Assembly: GCA_021796275.1 (NCBI GenBank)
Contig: JAJYOI010000017.1
Coordinates: forward strand, 1-42,188
Direction of reading: 5' to 3'
Length of the DNA stretch: 42,188 nt
From: Bacteroidota bacterium
Lineage (GTDB): Bacteria > Bacteroidota > Ignavibacteria > UBA10030 > UBA8401
The position numbers and the translations under genes were made by a program. The notes under the pieces are model-generated. The model worked only from the letters and a program-made list of their open reading frames with translations, did not search any database and was not told the DNA's origin. Below are positions 26,853-35,495 of the stretch, piece after piece (position 1 is the first letter of the stretch; each line of letters starts with the position of its first letter).

Positions 26853-27070
26853 TAAAGAGATGAATCTTTTGCCAATTGATAAAAATGGCTGTTGATTTTT
26901 CGCTTTGCTACTTCTGTTGTTTATTTTGTTCATTCTGGTTGATTGTTTCTGTAACCTGCACAAATGCCGGACTTGCAAGCGCAAGATAGAAATTCACATA
27001 TCAAACAGCAAGCCTCGCCGACACAGGGCGGAGACCATTCACATACCGAACCTTTTTTTCAGAATAAATA

Positions 27071-27628
27071 TCATCCGGTTTTTCTTTGTGCTGAATACTT
27101 GACCTTCGGCTCTTCCACATCGAATCCTATTCTCCTTTTTGGGGGAAGATCGGGAGGTGGAGCCATCAATCGGCGAATGGCTTCGAAGATGAGCTGGATA
27201 TCCTTGTCGTGCTTTGCAATTCGTACTTCAAGTTCTCCTAACTTCATTGCAAGCTGCTTATGGGTCGAGAGCAATTCGCGGAGCTTCACAAATGCCCGCA
27301 TGATTGCGATGTTCATTTGAATCGCGCGCGGGCTGTTAAGGACACTCGAAAGCATGGCAACGCCTTGTTCCGTGAAAACGTACACTGCTTTCGAGTATTT
27401 CAAGGATATCACAGATTGTGATATGTTCCGAATTTCATCTCTGGTCAACGAAAACATAAAATCGGTCGGGAAGCGTTCTCTATTTCGTTTGACGGCCTGC
27501 ATCAGCACTCTCGTTTCAATTCCATAGAGTTTAGCCAAATGAGGACCGAGCAGAACCTTGTGGTTGCGTACAAGGTAGATTCTGTTCTCAATTACCTCGT
27601 GCGGCACAATAGCTGTTGTTGATTTCAT
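27071..27628 (-). CDS. ORF6N domain-containing protein
   Basis: 185 residues. The N-terminal ORF6N domain (about 8-95) shows IENRIYLVRNHKVLLGPHLAKLYG (written here with its key parts I-E-N-R, V-L-L-G and L-A-x-L-Y-G), VKRNRERFPTDFMFSL and VYVFTEQGVAMLSSVLNS, a family shared by phage antirepressors and large DNA viruses. A coiled-coil segment (about 105-150) and a basic, Pro-rich tail follow. Chromosomal copies are common in Bacteroidota; their role is unknown, with DNA binding inferred. No other phage gene is nearby, so it is not part of a visible prophage. Possibly acquired laterally together with the neighbouring hypothetical gene. Confidence 0.85.
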   Translation of the reverse strand: MKSTTAIVPHEVIENRIYLVRNHKVLLGPHLAKLYGIETRVLMQAVKRNRERFPTDFMFSLTRDEIRNISQSVISLKYSKAVYVFTEQGVAMLSSVLNSPRAIQMNIAIMRAFVKLRELLSTHKQLAMKLGELEVRIAKHDKDIQLIFEAIRRLMAPPPDLPPKRRIGFDVEEPKVKYSAQRKTG

Positions 27629-27704
27629 GACATAGCTTCCTATTTTATTCGGCTTTCATTCTCAATAAATAAAAATTTAAACATTGAACAGCAAGCGATT
27701 TTTT

Positions 27705-30122
27705 CTATAACGACAGCCAGTAACTGATCTTCAGCAGTATTACATTATCCGGCGGTGTTCTGAACGTGCGGTTGAATTCATCTCCAAGCGTGTTCCCGAA
27801 TCCGCCCGGTTCTGCAAACGTGCTGCCGTGCGACCAGACGAGATACATGGTGCTGCCGGGGAGATATTCCCACCGCAGCACTATGTTGGAGTTGAGAAAT
27901 GTTTGATTGAAATCCTGATTGCCCGGATATGCGTACGTGATAAGATTTGAATTCGCGTCCAGATACGAGAAGCTGAGGTATTGTCCTTTCGCAAAGAAAA
28001 TCTGGCTGTACAACTGCAGCGACAACTGTGTTGTGAACGTGAACGCGCCGCGCAGTGTAAAATTGATTTCATCTACGTTGCGATGACCGAACACGCTGTG
28101 TGTTATGTTGGCCGGATCGGTATAAAAATCATTTGCCCAGCCGGTGCGGTTGCGCGTGCGGGTATATCCGGCAGTTGCCTGAATTTGCGCCGCCGGCGTT
28201 GGGCGCACGTCAACGCCGAGCTGTGTTTGCCAGTACCGCATCCCCGCGTAATCATAACCGTGATAGAAAAGAATGTTGCCGATGAACGGCTCGCGCGTAT
28301 CGGATTGTGCATAGGCGAGAGTATACATTGTCAGCGGCGTGCGGTATAATCCGTAGCCGCGCGATTCGCGGTCGTCGAACGCGGGCAAATCGTACGAATA
28401 GCCAAGCTGAAAGGAATAATAATTGGGCAGCTGGAAATTTGAGCGGAGAACGCCTTCCCGAATAATCGCCGCCTTATTGAAATTCCACCGGAGCTGATGT
28501 TGATACAAAAAGTTATAATACCGGAAAATATTTCCCGGCACGTTTTCCTGATACACAATATCTCCGATAACTCCGTGGTCGTTCGGGCGCCGGAAATATC
28601 CGATGTCGTTAACATCGTATTTCGGTGTCGTGTAATCGGTGCTGAGATCGTACAGCCAGTGTTTGCCCCCCTGTTTTCCAAAATAGAATCTTCCCGCGCT
28701 GCCGGATTTTTTTTCGAGCGTAGAAGCATCGGTATTGCTCGAGCCTGCAATGAATCCGTTAAAGACGTACACATTGTCACTGAATTTTAATTTCCAGTCA
28801 ATGCCCCCTGTTGCTGCCGGCGCCCCGCCGTCGCGCGCTACCGAGGTGAGAATCATTCCGGCATTCGAACCGTTCCAGAAATCCTGCTTCAATCGTACGA
28901 GACTGTAATTTGTGAACGGCGATGCAGGCGAGGTAAATTGTTTGCCGGTGGAATCGATGTATGAATAGCGTTCCTTTTGTGTCATTGCCTCTAATGCGCC
29001 TAACGAAAATCCGCCCGGTGTTTTTCCGGTCACCTTTGCCGCGCCTAAAATAGTTGCTGCGCGCGGATCATCGGTGATAAGACCGCCAGCCGATGGGTAC
29101 ACATTGAGTGCCCGGCCGATACGGCGGGAATAAAATAATCCGGGACCGCCGCTGCCGCCGAATGTTGTGAACTGAAGTATCTGTGTTCCTTCGACAAAGA
29201 AGGGCCGCTTTTCCGGATAGAATGTTTCAAACGTCGAAAGATTCAATACGGCGGGATCGGCTTCCACTTGTCCGAAATCCGGATTGACGGTGAGGTCAAC
29301 GGTGAAGTTGCTCGAGATGCCGTATTTTGCATCGAGTCCGGCGTTGGGAAGAAATTCCTGCTGTCGCGTGCGGATGGATGTTTGCGGCAGAAATGTTCCG
29401 TTCGCGACAACGTACGGAAGAATTTCTACGTGATGAGTGATCGGTAAATTGTTCAATCCGGTGAGCAACCCGAATCGCGAAGTAAAACCGTTGTCACTTT
29501 TTTTAATCAGCGCCCAATAATCGCTTTCGTTCTTTCGCTGAACGGTACGAATGAATTCAATGCCCATTTCTGTCTGTTCAGGATTGTAGCGAAGCTGGCT
29601 GAACGGAATTTTCACTTCTGCGGTCCATCCATTCGGGAGAATGCGCGTTTTTACATCCCATACCGGGTCCCACGAATCGTCGTCCTCCTCGCCGTCATCG
29701 AATTGAAGAATATCAACTTTTGTTCCCGATGCGTTGATGGTAAACTCATAATCATTCTGGTGGTCATGATAGCTGTCAATGCGGATTGAAATGTAATCCG
29801 ATTCGATCTCGTCATCGCGGCGCGCAAGCCGCCGCACGATTTTCTCCGGTTCTGAGTCGTACATCATACAGAAAAAGTAGAGCGCATGATTATCATACAA
29901 CACGCGGATTTCTGTGGGCTCGGTGGGCTTCGCTCCTTCCAGCGGATCTCTTTGAAGAAAGTTGCCCGTCGGTTGCGCTAATGCCCAGACAGAATCGTTA
30001 TCATAACCGTCAATGACAGGCGGAGTGGAAATACGGATTGCTCTCACCGTCCGGTCAGATATCCCGGCGAAGATTATTGCTGGAAAGGAAAAAAATATCG
30101 CAGTAACAAATAGTCGCTTCAT
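27705..30122 (-). CDS. DUF5916 outer-membrane protein with N-terminal carbohydrate-binding-like domain
   Basis: 805 residues from the ATG at 30122; the open frame to 30248 lacks a signal sequence and runs into a hairpin repeat. Signal peptide MKRLFVTAIFFSFPAIIFAG. A CBM9-like domain follows (about 25-225: TPPVIDGYDNDSVWALAQP, VLYDNHALYFFCMMYD, GWTAEVKIPFSQLRY), then the DUF5916 part with FGQVEADPAVLNLSTFETFY and YPEKRPFFVEGTQIL. The C-terminal half is rich in aromatic beta strands, as expected of an outer-membrane barrel. This family is frequent in the FCB group near peptidase genes; function unknown. A 145-bp gap with a palindrome separates it from the aminopeptidase gene upstream on the same strand. 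Confidence 0.85.
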   Translation of the reverse strand: MKRLFVTAIFFSFPAIIFAGISDRTVRAIRISTPPVIDGYDNDSVWALAQPTGNFLQRDPLEGAKPTEPTEIRVLYDNHALYFFCMMYDSEPEKIVRRLARRDDEIESDYISIRIDSYHDHQNDYEFTINASGTKVDILQFDDGEEDDDSWDPVWDVKTRILPNGWTAEVKIPFSQLRYNPEQTEMGIEFIRTVQRKNESDYWALIKKSDNGFTSRFGLLTGLNNLPITHHVEILPYVVANGTFLPQTSIRTRQQEFLPNAGLDAKYGISSNFTVDLTVNPDFGQVEADPAVLNLSTFETFYPEKRPFFVEGTQILQFTTFGGSGGPGLFYSRRIGRALNVYPSAGGLITDDPRAATILGAAKVTGKTPGGFSLGALEAMTQKERYSYIDSTGKQFTSPASPFTNYSLVRLKQDFWNGSNAGMILTSVARDGGAPAATGGIDWKLKFSDNVYVFNGFIAGSSNTDASTLEKKSGSAGRFYFGKQGGKHWLYDLSTDYTTPKYDVNDIGYFRRPNDHGVIGDIVYQENVPGNIFRYYNFLYQHQLRWNFNKAAIIREGVLRSNFQLPNYYSFQLGYSYDLPAFDDRESRGYGLYRTPLTMYTLAYAQSDTREPFIGNILFYHGYDYAGMRYWQTQLGVDVRPTPAAQIQATAGYTRTRNRTGWANDFYTDPANITHSVFGHRNVDEINFTLRGAFTFTTQLSLQLYSQIFFAKGQYLSFSYLDANSNLITYAYPGNQDFNQTFLNSNIVLRWEYLPGSTMYLVWSHGSTFAEPGGFGNTLGDEFNRTFRTPPDNVILLKISYWLSL

Positions 30123-30233
30123 TTGAACATGCGGATAATGGGAAAAACGCAAAGAATTGTCCCGTAAAGTACTCTTTTTATTGCGAATATTCAAATTAAA
30201 AATTGAATTGAGCCGGATTTTGATGTCTGAGGG

Positions 30234-30266
30234 AACGTCAGACAGCACGAAACGCTGTCAGACGTT
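30234..30266. repeat. Inverted repeat just after the aminopeptidase P stop
   Basis: Arms 30234-30246 (AACGTCAGACAGC) and 30254-30266 (GCTGTCAGACGTT) form a 13-bp stem with one mismatch around a 7-base loop. It begins one base after the stop codon of the aminopeptidase P gene on the minus strand. It could protect the transcript 3' end. There is no T-run on either side, so it is not a classical intrinsic terminator. It may be one of the mobile palindromic elements of this genome. Confidence 0.6.
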
Positions 30267-30267
30267 T

Positions 30268-31755
30268 TCACTGCAGCGGCTGATTGCCGATTCCTTTTTT
30301 CCGCATCAGTATTTCGATATCTTTGATGTCGCGCGGCGATTCTTTTGAAAGAATTTCATATCCGTCGGCGGTGACAAGAATATCATCTTCAATCCGCACG
30401 CCAATGTTGAAATATTTTGAATCAACACCTTCGCTTCCTTCGGCAATGTAAATTCCCGGTTCTACGGTCATCACCATTCCTGTGGCGAGCGTATCTTTTC
30501 CGGCATCGTGCACATCAAGTCCGACCGGATGTCCAACGCCGTGCATGTAGAAGCGGCGCATTTGTTCTCTGCTTTTCTCTTTGATTATGCCGAGTTTGTA
30601 AAGTCCATCCGTGATCACTTCTTCCGACTTCGCCTGAACATCTCTCCAGCTGACTCCGGGTTTGATAAGATTGATGCATGCATTCGATGCATCGAGCACG
30701 ATTTTGTAGATTGCTTTTTGCGGTTCGGTGAATTTTCCGTTGACGGGATATGTGCGCGTCACATCGGAGGCGTAGTTGTGATATTCTGCCGCACAATCCG
30801 CGAGCACAAGATCGCCGTCATGAATTTCTCTCCGGTCAGTTTCGTAATGAAGAATCACTGAATTTTCCGCCGCACCGACAATGCACGGATACGGAATGTC
30901 TTCCGCACCCATGCGGTGAAAGACGTAGAGATACAGCGCCTGTAAATCGTACTCGTGCATTTCCGGCTCGCACGACATCATCGCTTGATTGTGCGCTACC
31001 GCGCTGATGTGCGCTGCTTTTCTGATCATCGCAATTTCTGCGGGCGATTTCACCGCACGCATTGAATATACAAGAGGGCCCGGATCGCAGACTTCAATTG
31101 AGGAATGCCACGCCGGCGATTGATCGATAATATTTTGTACCGGCTGCATCAGCTCTTTAATTTCGCCGTCGAAATCCGATGCGAAAGACGGCACATACAA
31201 ACGCTTTGGCCTGCTTGAAAAAAGAATCCGCGTGAACATTGATTTGAATTTGTCATTTGTCATGGCGTACGTAAAGCCGCGGAGTTTCATTGCACCTTCC
31301 GGTCCGTAACGGCGTCCCGTCCATTGTTCGCGTGATGGAACGCGCGGCTGCACGAACAGAATTTCTTTCGTCAGCATCATCTTTGAAGTATCGGATGGGT
31401 CGTGTACCATCGTGCCGGCGGGAATCAAAAACAAAATTGCATTCGGTTCAGAAAACCCCGTGAGATAATAAAAATTATCGTTTTGATGATACGGATATTC
31501 CACATCGCCGTTACGCACACGCTCCGGCGCAGAATAAAACACTGCAACGGAGTTCTCACCGAGTTCTTTCATCATTGAATCGCGACGTGCTTTGTATTCT
31601 GCCGGTGGAATAATGTCCGTGTCATACTCGATGTACTTCTCCGCCAAAGGTGGATCAGCCTTCGGCTGAAGATCTTGTGCCGCAATGGAACATGGCGCCA
31701 AGGGCGTCAGTGATGCGAAAAAGAAAAAACAAAAGAAAATTACACGTTTTAGCAT
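30268..31755 (-). CDS. Exported Xaa-Pro aminopeptidase (aminopeptidase P, M24B)
   Basis: 495 residues from the ATG at 31755, preceded by a strong GAGGTGAT ribosome binding site; the frame extends to 31821 but has no signal or binding site there. Signal peptide LKRVIFFCFFFFASLTPLAP, so it should act in the periplasm or outside, unlike cytoplasmic PepP. An N-terminal aminopeptidase P domain (about 45-200) precedes the pita-bread M24 domain. All five metal ligands are visible: Asp in LVLADCAAEY, Asp in NYASDVTRTY, His in HGVGHPVGLDVHD, Glu in MVMTVEPGIYI and Glu in GVRIEDDILVT. It removes N-terminal residues from Xaa-Pro peptides. Residues 31-40 (PKADPPLAEK) come from an inserted repeat shared with the UreH-like gene. 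Confidence 0.93.
   Translation of the reverse strand: MLKRVIFFCFFFFASLTPLAPCSIAAQDLQPKADPPLAEKYIEYDTDIIPPAEYKARRDSMMKELGENSVAVFYSAPERVRNGDVEYPYHQNDNFYYLTGFSEPNAILFLIPAGTMVHDPSDTSKMMLTKEILFVQPRVPSREQWTGRRYGPEGAMKLRGFTYAMTNDKFKSMFTRILFSSRPKRLYVPSFASDFDGEIKELMQPVQNIIDQSPAWHSSIEVCDPGPLVYSMRAVKSPAEIAMIRKAAHISAVAHNQAMMSCEPEMHEYDLQALYLYVFHRMGAEDIPYPCIVGAAENSVILHYETDRREIHDGDLVLADCAAEYHNYASDVTRTYPVNGKFTEPQKAIYKIVLDASNACINLIKPGVSWRDVQAKSEEVITDGLYKLGIIKEKSREQMRRFYMHGVGHPVGLDVHDAGKDTLATGMVMTVEPGIYIAEGSEGVDSKYFNIGVRIEDDILVTADGYEILSKESPRDIKDIEILMRKKGIGNQPLQ
31637..31670 (-). repeat. 34-bp double-hairpin element inside the aminopeptidase P gene (copy A)
   Basis: Read on the minus strand: TTCAGCC-GAA-GGCTGA, then TCCACC-TTT-GGCGGAGAA. 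The first hairpin has a perfect CAGCC/GGCTG stem. In the second, CCACC/GGCGG has one mismatch, which becomes a G-U wobble on the other strand. It encodes PKADPPLAEK right after the signal peptide. Copy B is at 37742-37775: 27 of 34 bases are identical, and it has the same reading frame and two hairpins. Confidence 0.8.
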
Positions 31756-31817
31756 ATCACCTCTATTGTCATTCAGCAAATGAAAAATTTCTTTGCGGCT
31801 TTGCGTGAGATAAATTT

Positions 31818-34532
31818 TCATCTCGTTTCAATTCCCGGTGCAATGTTCACCTGAAATTTTTGCTTCGCTGTTTCCTTTCCGTGTTTCACCGTGACGGTAT
31901 ATTCACCGGACGCCATAAATTTTCTTCCCTCGCCTCCGTAATTGTTGATGAACTCAGCCGACGGGCGCAAATCCCACGTCACGCGATTAAATCCCGGCAC
32001 GCCCGGCGAATTGATGTTTGCAACCGTGCGCCCTGCGGCGTTGGTGATCGTTACCGTTGCCGGATCGCCGGTATATTCTTTGATGAAGAATGTAATCGTC
32101 GCACCTTCCGGAGGATTGCTTCCGCGGTACACCGCGCTGCCTGACGATTCTGTCCATCCTTCATTTGGATAGAATCCGTACGCGGGACGCGGGGCAAACA
32201 GCGTCAGCGGTTTCTCACGCACTGAATCAACAAAGCCTTCAAGGGGACGAATATCGTCAAGGATATAAAGGCTTCGCCCGTGCGTTGCGATAACAAGATC
32301 GAGCTCACGCGGTTGAATGGTCATATCGTCAACAGCAACGGTGGGAAGACCGCCGAACTTAGTCCACTTCTCTCCGCCGTCGAAACTGACAAACAATCCG
32401 AATTCTGTTCCGGCAAAAAGGAGATCGGAATTGTGGAGGTCCTCGCGAATCACGCGCACCGGACCGTTAGCAGGAAGATTGCCCGCAATACTCTTCCACG
32501 TTTTTCCCTCATCGGTGGTTTTGAAAACAAGCGGCGCATAATTTCCGCCCGGATATCCGATGACTGAAAGGTACGTGGTCTTCGAATCAAAATGCCCCGG
32601 CTCGACACAGCTTATCCATTCGCCTTTGATCGTCTTCGGCAAATGCTCGGTGAGGTCAGTCCATGTTTCGCCTTCATTCTCAGTAACCCACAATTTTCCG
32701 TCGTCGGTTCCGGCCCAGAGCATTCCTGCTTTCACCGGCGATTCGGCAAGCGCGTACACGACGCCGTAATTTTCCGCGCCGCTGCCGGTGGTGAGAATAC
32801 GTTTCAGATTTTGAGTGGAAAGATCCGGGCTGATAGCTTTCCATTGTTTGCCGTGGTCGTAGAGTTTGAAAATCCGATTGCCGCCAAGATACATGGCGCC
32901 GGTGTCGTGAATGCTCGGAATGAGCGGCGCATCCCAATGAAAACGAAATCCCGTTTCGCCTTCCGCCGGCTGCGGACGCAAGCCGCGCGTCTCGCCTGTT
33001 TTCAGATTGATGCTGTGAACGTAGCCTTCCTGCGATTCAGCGTACATTATGTTTGGATCATGCGGATCAAAAACGCAGTAAAATCCGTCTCCTCCGCCGA
33101 GATTGGTCCAATCGCAATTTGTAATTCCTTCTTTCGAATACGTCATGCTCGGCCCAACCCAATTCAGATTATCCTGAAGCCCGCCCGCGATGCGGTACGG
33201 CATGCTCATATCAGTGATAACATGATAAAATTCTCCGCCGGCAAACTTATTGAGAAATACCCATGCGCTTCCGCCATTGAAGCTTTGATAAATGCCGCCG
33301 TCAGTGCCGAGAAGAATTTTGGTGCAATGTGTGACGGTACCCGCGGCACTCGTTTTTGATGTGCGCGGATCAATGGCAAGTGCATGGCAATCAGAATGAA
33401 TATTTTTGAAGAAATTTTCCTGAAATGTTTTTCCACTGTCGTCGGAAACATGGAGCATAAAGCCGAGCACGTACACGCGCTTCATATCAACCGGATCAAC
33501 GCGGATCTGGCTGAAATAAAACGGGCGCGGCTCAAGCGGACTTAAGCGCGTCCATGTTTCTCCGCCATTTTCAGAACGAAAGATTCCGCCGCTTTTGCTG
33601 TGCACATTGTCAATATCAACTGTTCCTCCTTCGTCACTTTGCACAACTGCATAAATCACGCTCGGATTTTTTTGAAAGACATCGAGGCCGATGCGTCCGG
33701 TCAATGCCGGCAAACCGTTTGTCAGTTTTTTCCATGTTGTTCCGCCGTCAGTGCTTTTGAAAATCCCACCGACATCTTTTCCATCGGTGTACGATGCGCC
33801 GTACACGAACGACCACGGAGTTCTGCGGCGCGCATACAATGCAGCATACACAGTATTCGAATCGGCAATCACAACATCTCCGCAGCCGACTTTTTCCGCT
33901 TCATCTTTTGATGCAGTCAGAACGGGTTTCCACGTTTTGCCGCCGTCTGTTGTTCTGTAAAGCCCGCGCTCGCCGCCCGGATTCCACAGGTCGCCCATCG
34001 CTGCAACGAAAACTGCGTTCGAATCTTTCGGATTTACAGCAATGCGTGCAATCGTTTTGCTTTCCTTCAATCCGACATTTGTCCACGTTCCGCCGCCATC
34101 GGTGGAATGATACACTCCGTCGCCCCAGCTCGAACTGTTGCGATCATTCGCTTCTCCGGTGCCGACCCAAATGCTTTTCGGGTTTGTCGGATCAACGGTA
34201 ATCGCGCCGATTGATGCGACCGGTTCCTTTTCAAAAATTGCAGAGAAGGTTGCACCGTCGTCGGAGGTTTTCATCACGCCGCCGGTTCCAAGCCCGACAT
34301 AAAACGTGAACGGGTCTTTCGAATCAAGTGCGATGGACGAGACGCGCCCGCCCATGATTGCCGGACCTATGCTGCGCGCTTTCATTGACTTGAGAAGAAT
34401 TTCGTCTGAAACGGAAGGCGGGGTTGATTCAGAGGATTTCGCTTTCATTTTCTGTGCAGATGCGCAATGCGGCACTGAAGCGATGAGAAAAACGGTCAAC
34501 ATCACTGCAAAAAATTGTCCGGATGGTTTCAT
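31818..34532 (-). CDS. Secreted BNR/Asp-box beta-propeller protein (VPS10/sortilin-like), paralogue 2
   Basis: 904 residues. Signal peptide FFAVMLTVFLIASVPHCASA, then two beta-propellers with about ten Asp boxes (HSTDGGGTW, RTTDGGKTW, KSTDGGTTW, RSENGGETW, KTTDEGKTW, SFDGGEKW). A C-terminal FlgD/Ig-like domain follows (TVTITNAAGRTVANINSPG, RVTWDLRPSAEF). It shares with the protein at 12833-16036 both the repeat type and conserved phrases such as RRTPWS, ATHGR and ILDD. GAAGGA five bases before the ATG supports the start. It is followed after 62 bp by the exported aminopeptidase P on the same strand. No catalytic residues of a glycosidase are evident. Function unknown; cell-surface protein interaction or peptide handling is possible. 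Confidence 0.88.
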   Translation of the reverse strand: MKPSGQFFAVMLTVFLIASVPHCASAQKMKAKSSESTPPSVSDEILLKSMKARSIGPAIMGGRVSSIALDSKDPFTFYVGLGTGGVMKTSDDGATFSAIFEKEPVASIGAITVDPTNPKSIWVGTGEANDRNSSSWGDGVYHSTDGGGTWTNVGLKESKTIARIAVNPKDSNAVFVAAMGDLWNPGGERGLYRTTDGGKTWKPVLTASKDEAEKVGCGDVVIADSNTVYAALYARRRTPWSFVYGASYTDGKDVGGIFKSTDGGTTWKKLTNGLPALTGRIGLDVFQKNPSVIYAVVQSDEGGTVDIDNVHSKSGGIFRSENGGETWTRLSPLEPRPFYFSQIRVDPVDMKRVYVLGFMLHVSDDSGKTFQENFFKNIHSDCHALAIDPRTSKTSAAGTVTHCTKILLGTDGGIYQSFNGGSAWVFLNKFAGGEFYHVITDMSMPYRIAGGLQDNLNWVGPSMTYSKEGITNCDWTNLGGGDGFYCVFDPHDPNIMYAESQEGYVHSINLKTGETRGLRPQPAEGETGFRFHWDAPLIPSIHDTGAMYLGGNRIFKLYDHGKQWKAISPDLSTQNLKRILTTGSGAENYGVVYALAESPVKAGMLWAGTDDGKLWVTENEGETWTDLTEHLPKTIKGEWISCVEPGHFDSKTTYLSVIGYPGGNYAPLVFKTTDEGKTWKSIAGNLPANGPVRVIREDLHNSDLLFAGTEFGLFVSFDGGEKWTKFGGLPTVAVDDMTIQPRELDLVIATHGRSLYILDDIRPLEGFVDSVREKPLTLFAPRPAYGFYPNEGWTESSGSAVYRGSNPPEGATITFFIKEYTGDPATVTITNAAGRTVANINSPGVPGFNRVTWDLRPSAEFINNYGGEGRKFMASGEYTVTVKHGKETAKQKFQVNIAPGIETR

Positions 34533-34745
34533 GGCATTCCTTCAAAAATGTGGAGAAAAATATTCTACTACCCACACAGAGGGAAGCAGAACGTAAGAAA
34601 ATACTTCACGGGGAATTAAGAGGCAACTGCTGAAAAAAGGTTTTTTTGCAGTTGGGGGAAAAGGGAGATTTAAGGTTCAGGGTTTACAATGTCGGTGTTT
34701 CGCTTCTTGAGCCTTGAATCATTTTTGGTATTCAGCCATGCTTCG

Positions 34746-35183
34746 TTATGAGTACACTCTCAGCGATGTGCCCGACAGCGATGTGTTGTATTTCATCAAC
34801 GGGCTTGCGGCGGGGCCGTTGATAACTGAGCCGTTCGTTGCGAAGTTCGAGCCATGAACAGGGCAATGAAATTCGTTGCCGTTTGTATCGTAATATACAG
34901 TGCCTCCGGCGTGTGTGCAGGTCATGCTCACGGCGACATACGATCCAGCTGCGGTGCGCGCAACAATGACGCCGTTCTTGTAGAGATAGCCGCCGTTATT
35001 TTTCAAAGCACTGTTCGCCGGGTCGGTCAGGTCAAGAGTGAAATCAACATTCGTCGGCGGAGCAGTAATAAGATTGCTGGAATTAGGTGAACATCCGGCA
35101 AGAAAATAACTGCATGTCAGCGCCGCTGCGCCTAAACCAAGAAGCGATAAAAATTCTTTTCTGTCCATTCTGTCCGTAGCCAT
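34746..35183 (-). CDS. Rieske [2Fe-2S] lipoprotein or Tat-exported protein
   Basis: 145 residues. The N terminus resembles a twin-arginine-like or Sec lipoprotein signal: DRKEFLSLLGLGAAALTCSY, with a lipobox LAGC (Cys31). The Rieske cluster ligands are Cys89 and His91 in CTHAGG, and Cys107 and His110 in CPVHG. The protein is shorter than cytochrome bc1/b6f Rieske subunits and lacks the Cys pair that forms the disulfide in those (CTH rather than CTHLGC), so it resembles the soluble Rieske-type family. No cytochrome b gene is adjacent. AGGA about 8 bases upstream supports the start at 35183; an alternative is the Met at codon 6. Electron transfer in the periplasm is inferred. Confidence 0.88.
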   Translation of the reverse strand: MATDRMDRKEFLSLLGLGAAALTCSYFLAGCSPNSSNLITAPPTNVDFTLDLTDPANSALKNNGGYLYKNGVIVARTAAGSYVAVSMTCTHAGGTVYYDTNGNEFHCPVHGSNFATNGSVINGPAASPLMKYNTSLSGTSLRVYS

Positions 35184-35495
35184 ACACGAATTCCTGTTTG
35201 GTAAAGCGTTGACGGTAAGTTGTTAATTGAGATGGTAACGAAATGGCGGCGGGGCTAAGCTCGTTTAACGTGGATATTTGGTTTGTTTGTGAATTGAGAA
35301 TTTCATTGCTTCTTACAGTCAATCAACAGCGATCCCCGAAGGCGAGTTCCCCCAATCCCATAATCACTAAGTCACAATGACGTGAAAAAACGGATTGATG
35401 GATTAGTGGATCGTTGGATTCGCGGTCAAATCATTAATCCATTCATCCACTAAGCTAGCAATCTTGCTTCTGTTTGTGTGCACTGAAATAAAAAA
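35184..35495. other. 312-bp intergenic region with degenerate GGATT repeats
   Basis: Holds the upstream region of the Rieske gene and the downstream end of the POT gene. Its main content is the imperfect inverted repeat at 35391-35453 listed separately. The rest shows no gene, clear promoter or terminator. Confidence 0.5.
35391..35453. repeat. Degenerate GGATT-type repeat with an inverted copy
   Basis: 35391-35411 is made of 7-8-base units of the type GGATTGAT-GGATTAGT-GGAT. After about 20 bases, 35431-35453 carries the inverse, with ATTAATCC and ATCCACTAA. The two parts can pair imperfectly. It is a simple-repeat island of a kind common between genes; no coding role. Confidence 0.45.

Noticed and set aside
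32592-33359. A 255-codon plus-strand frame opposite the second BNR gene
   Set aside because: The minus strand carries Asp boxes throughout this stretch; the other frame has no recognisable feature.
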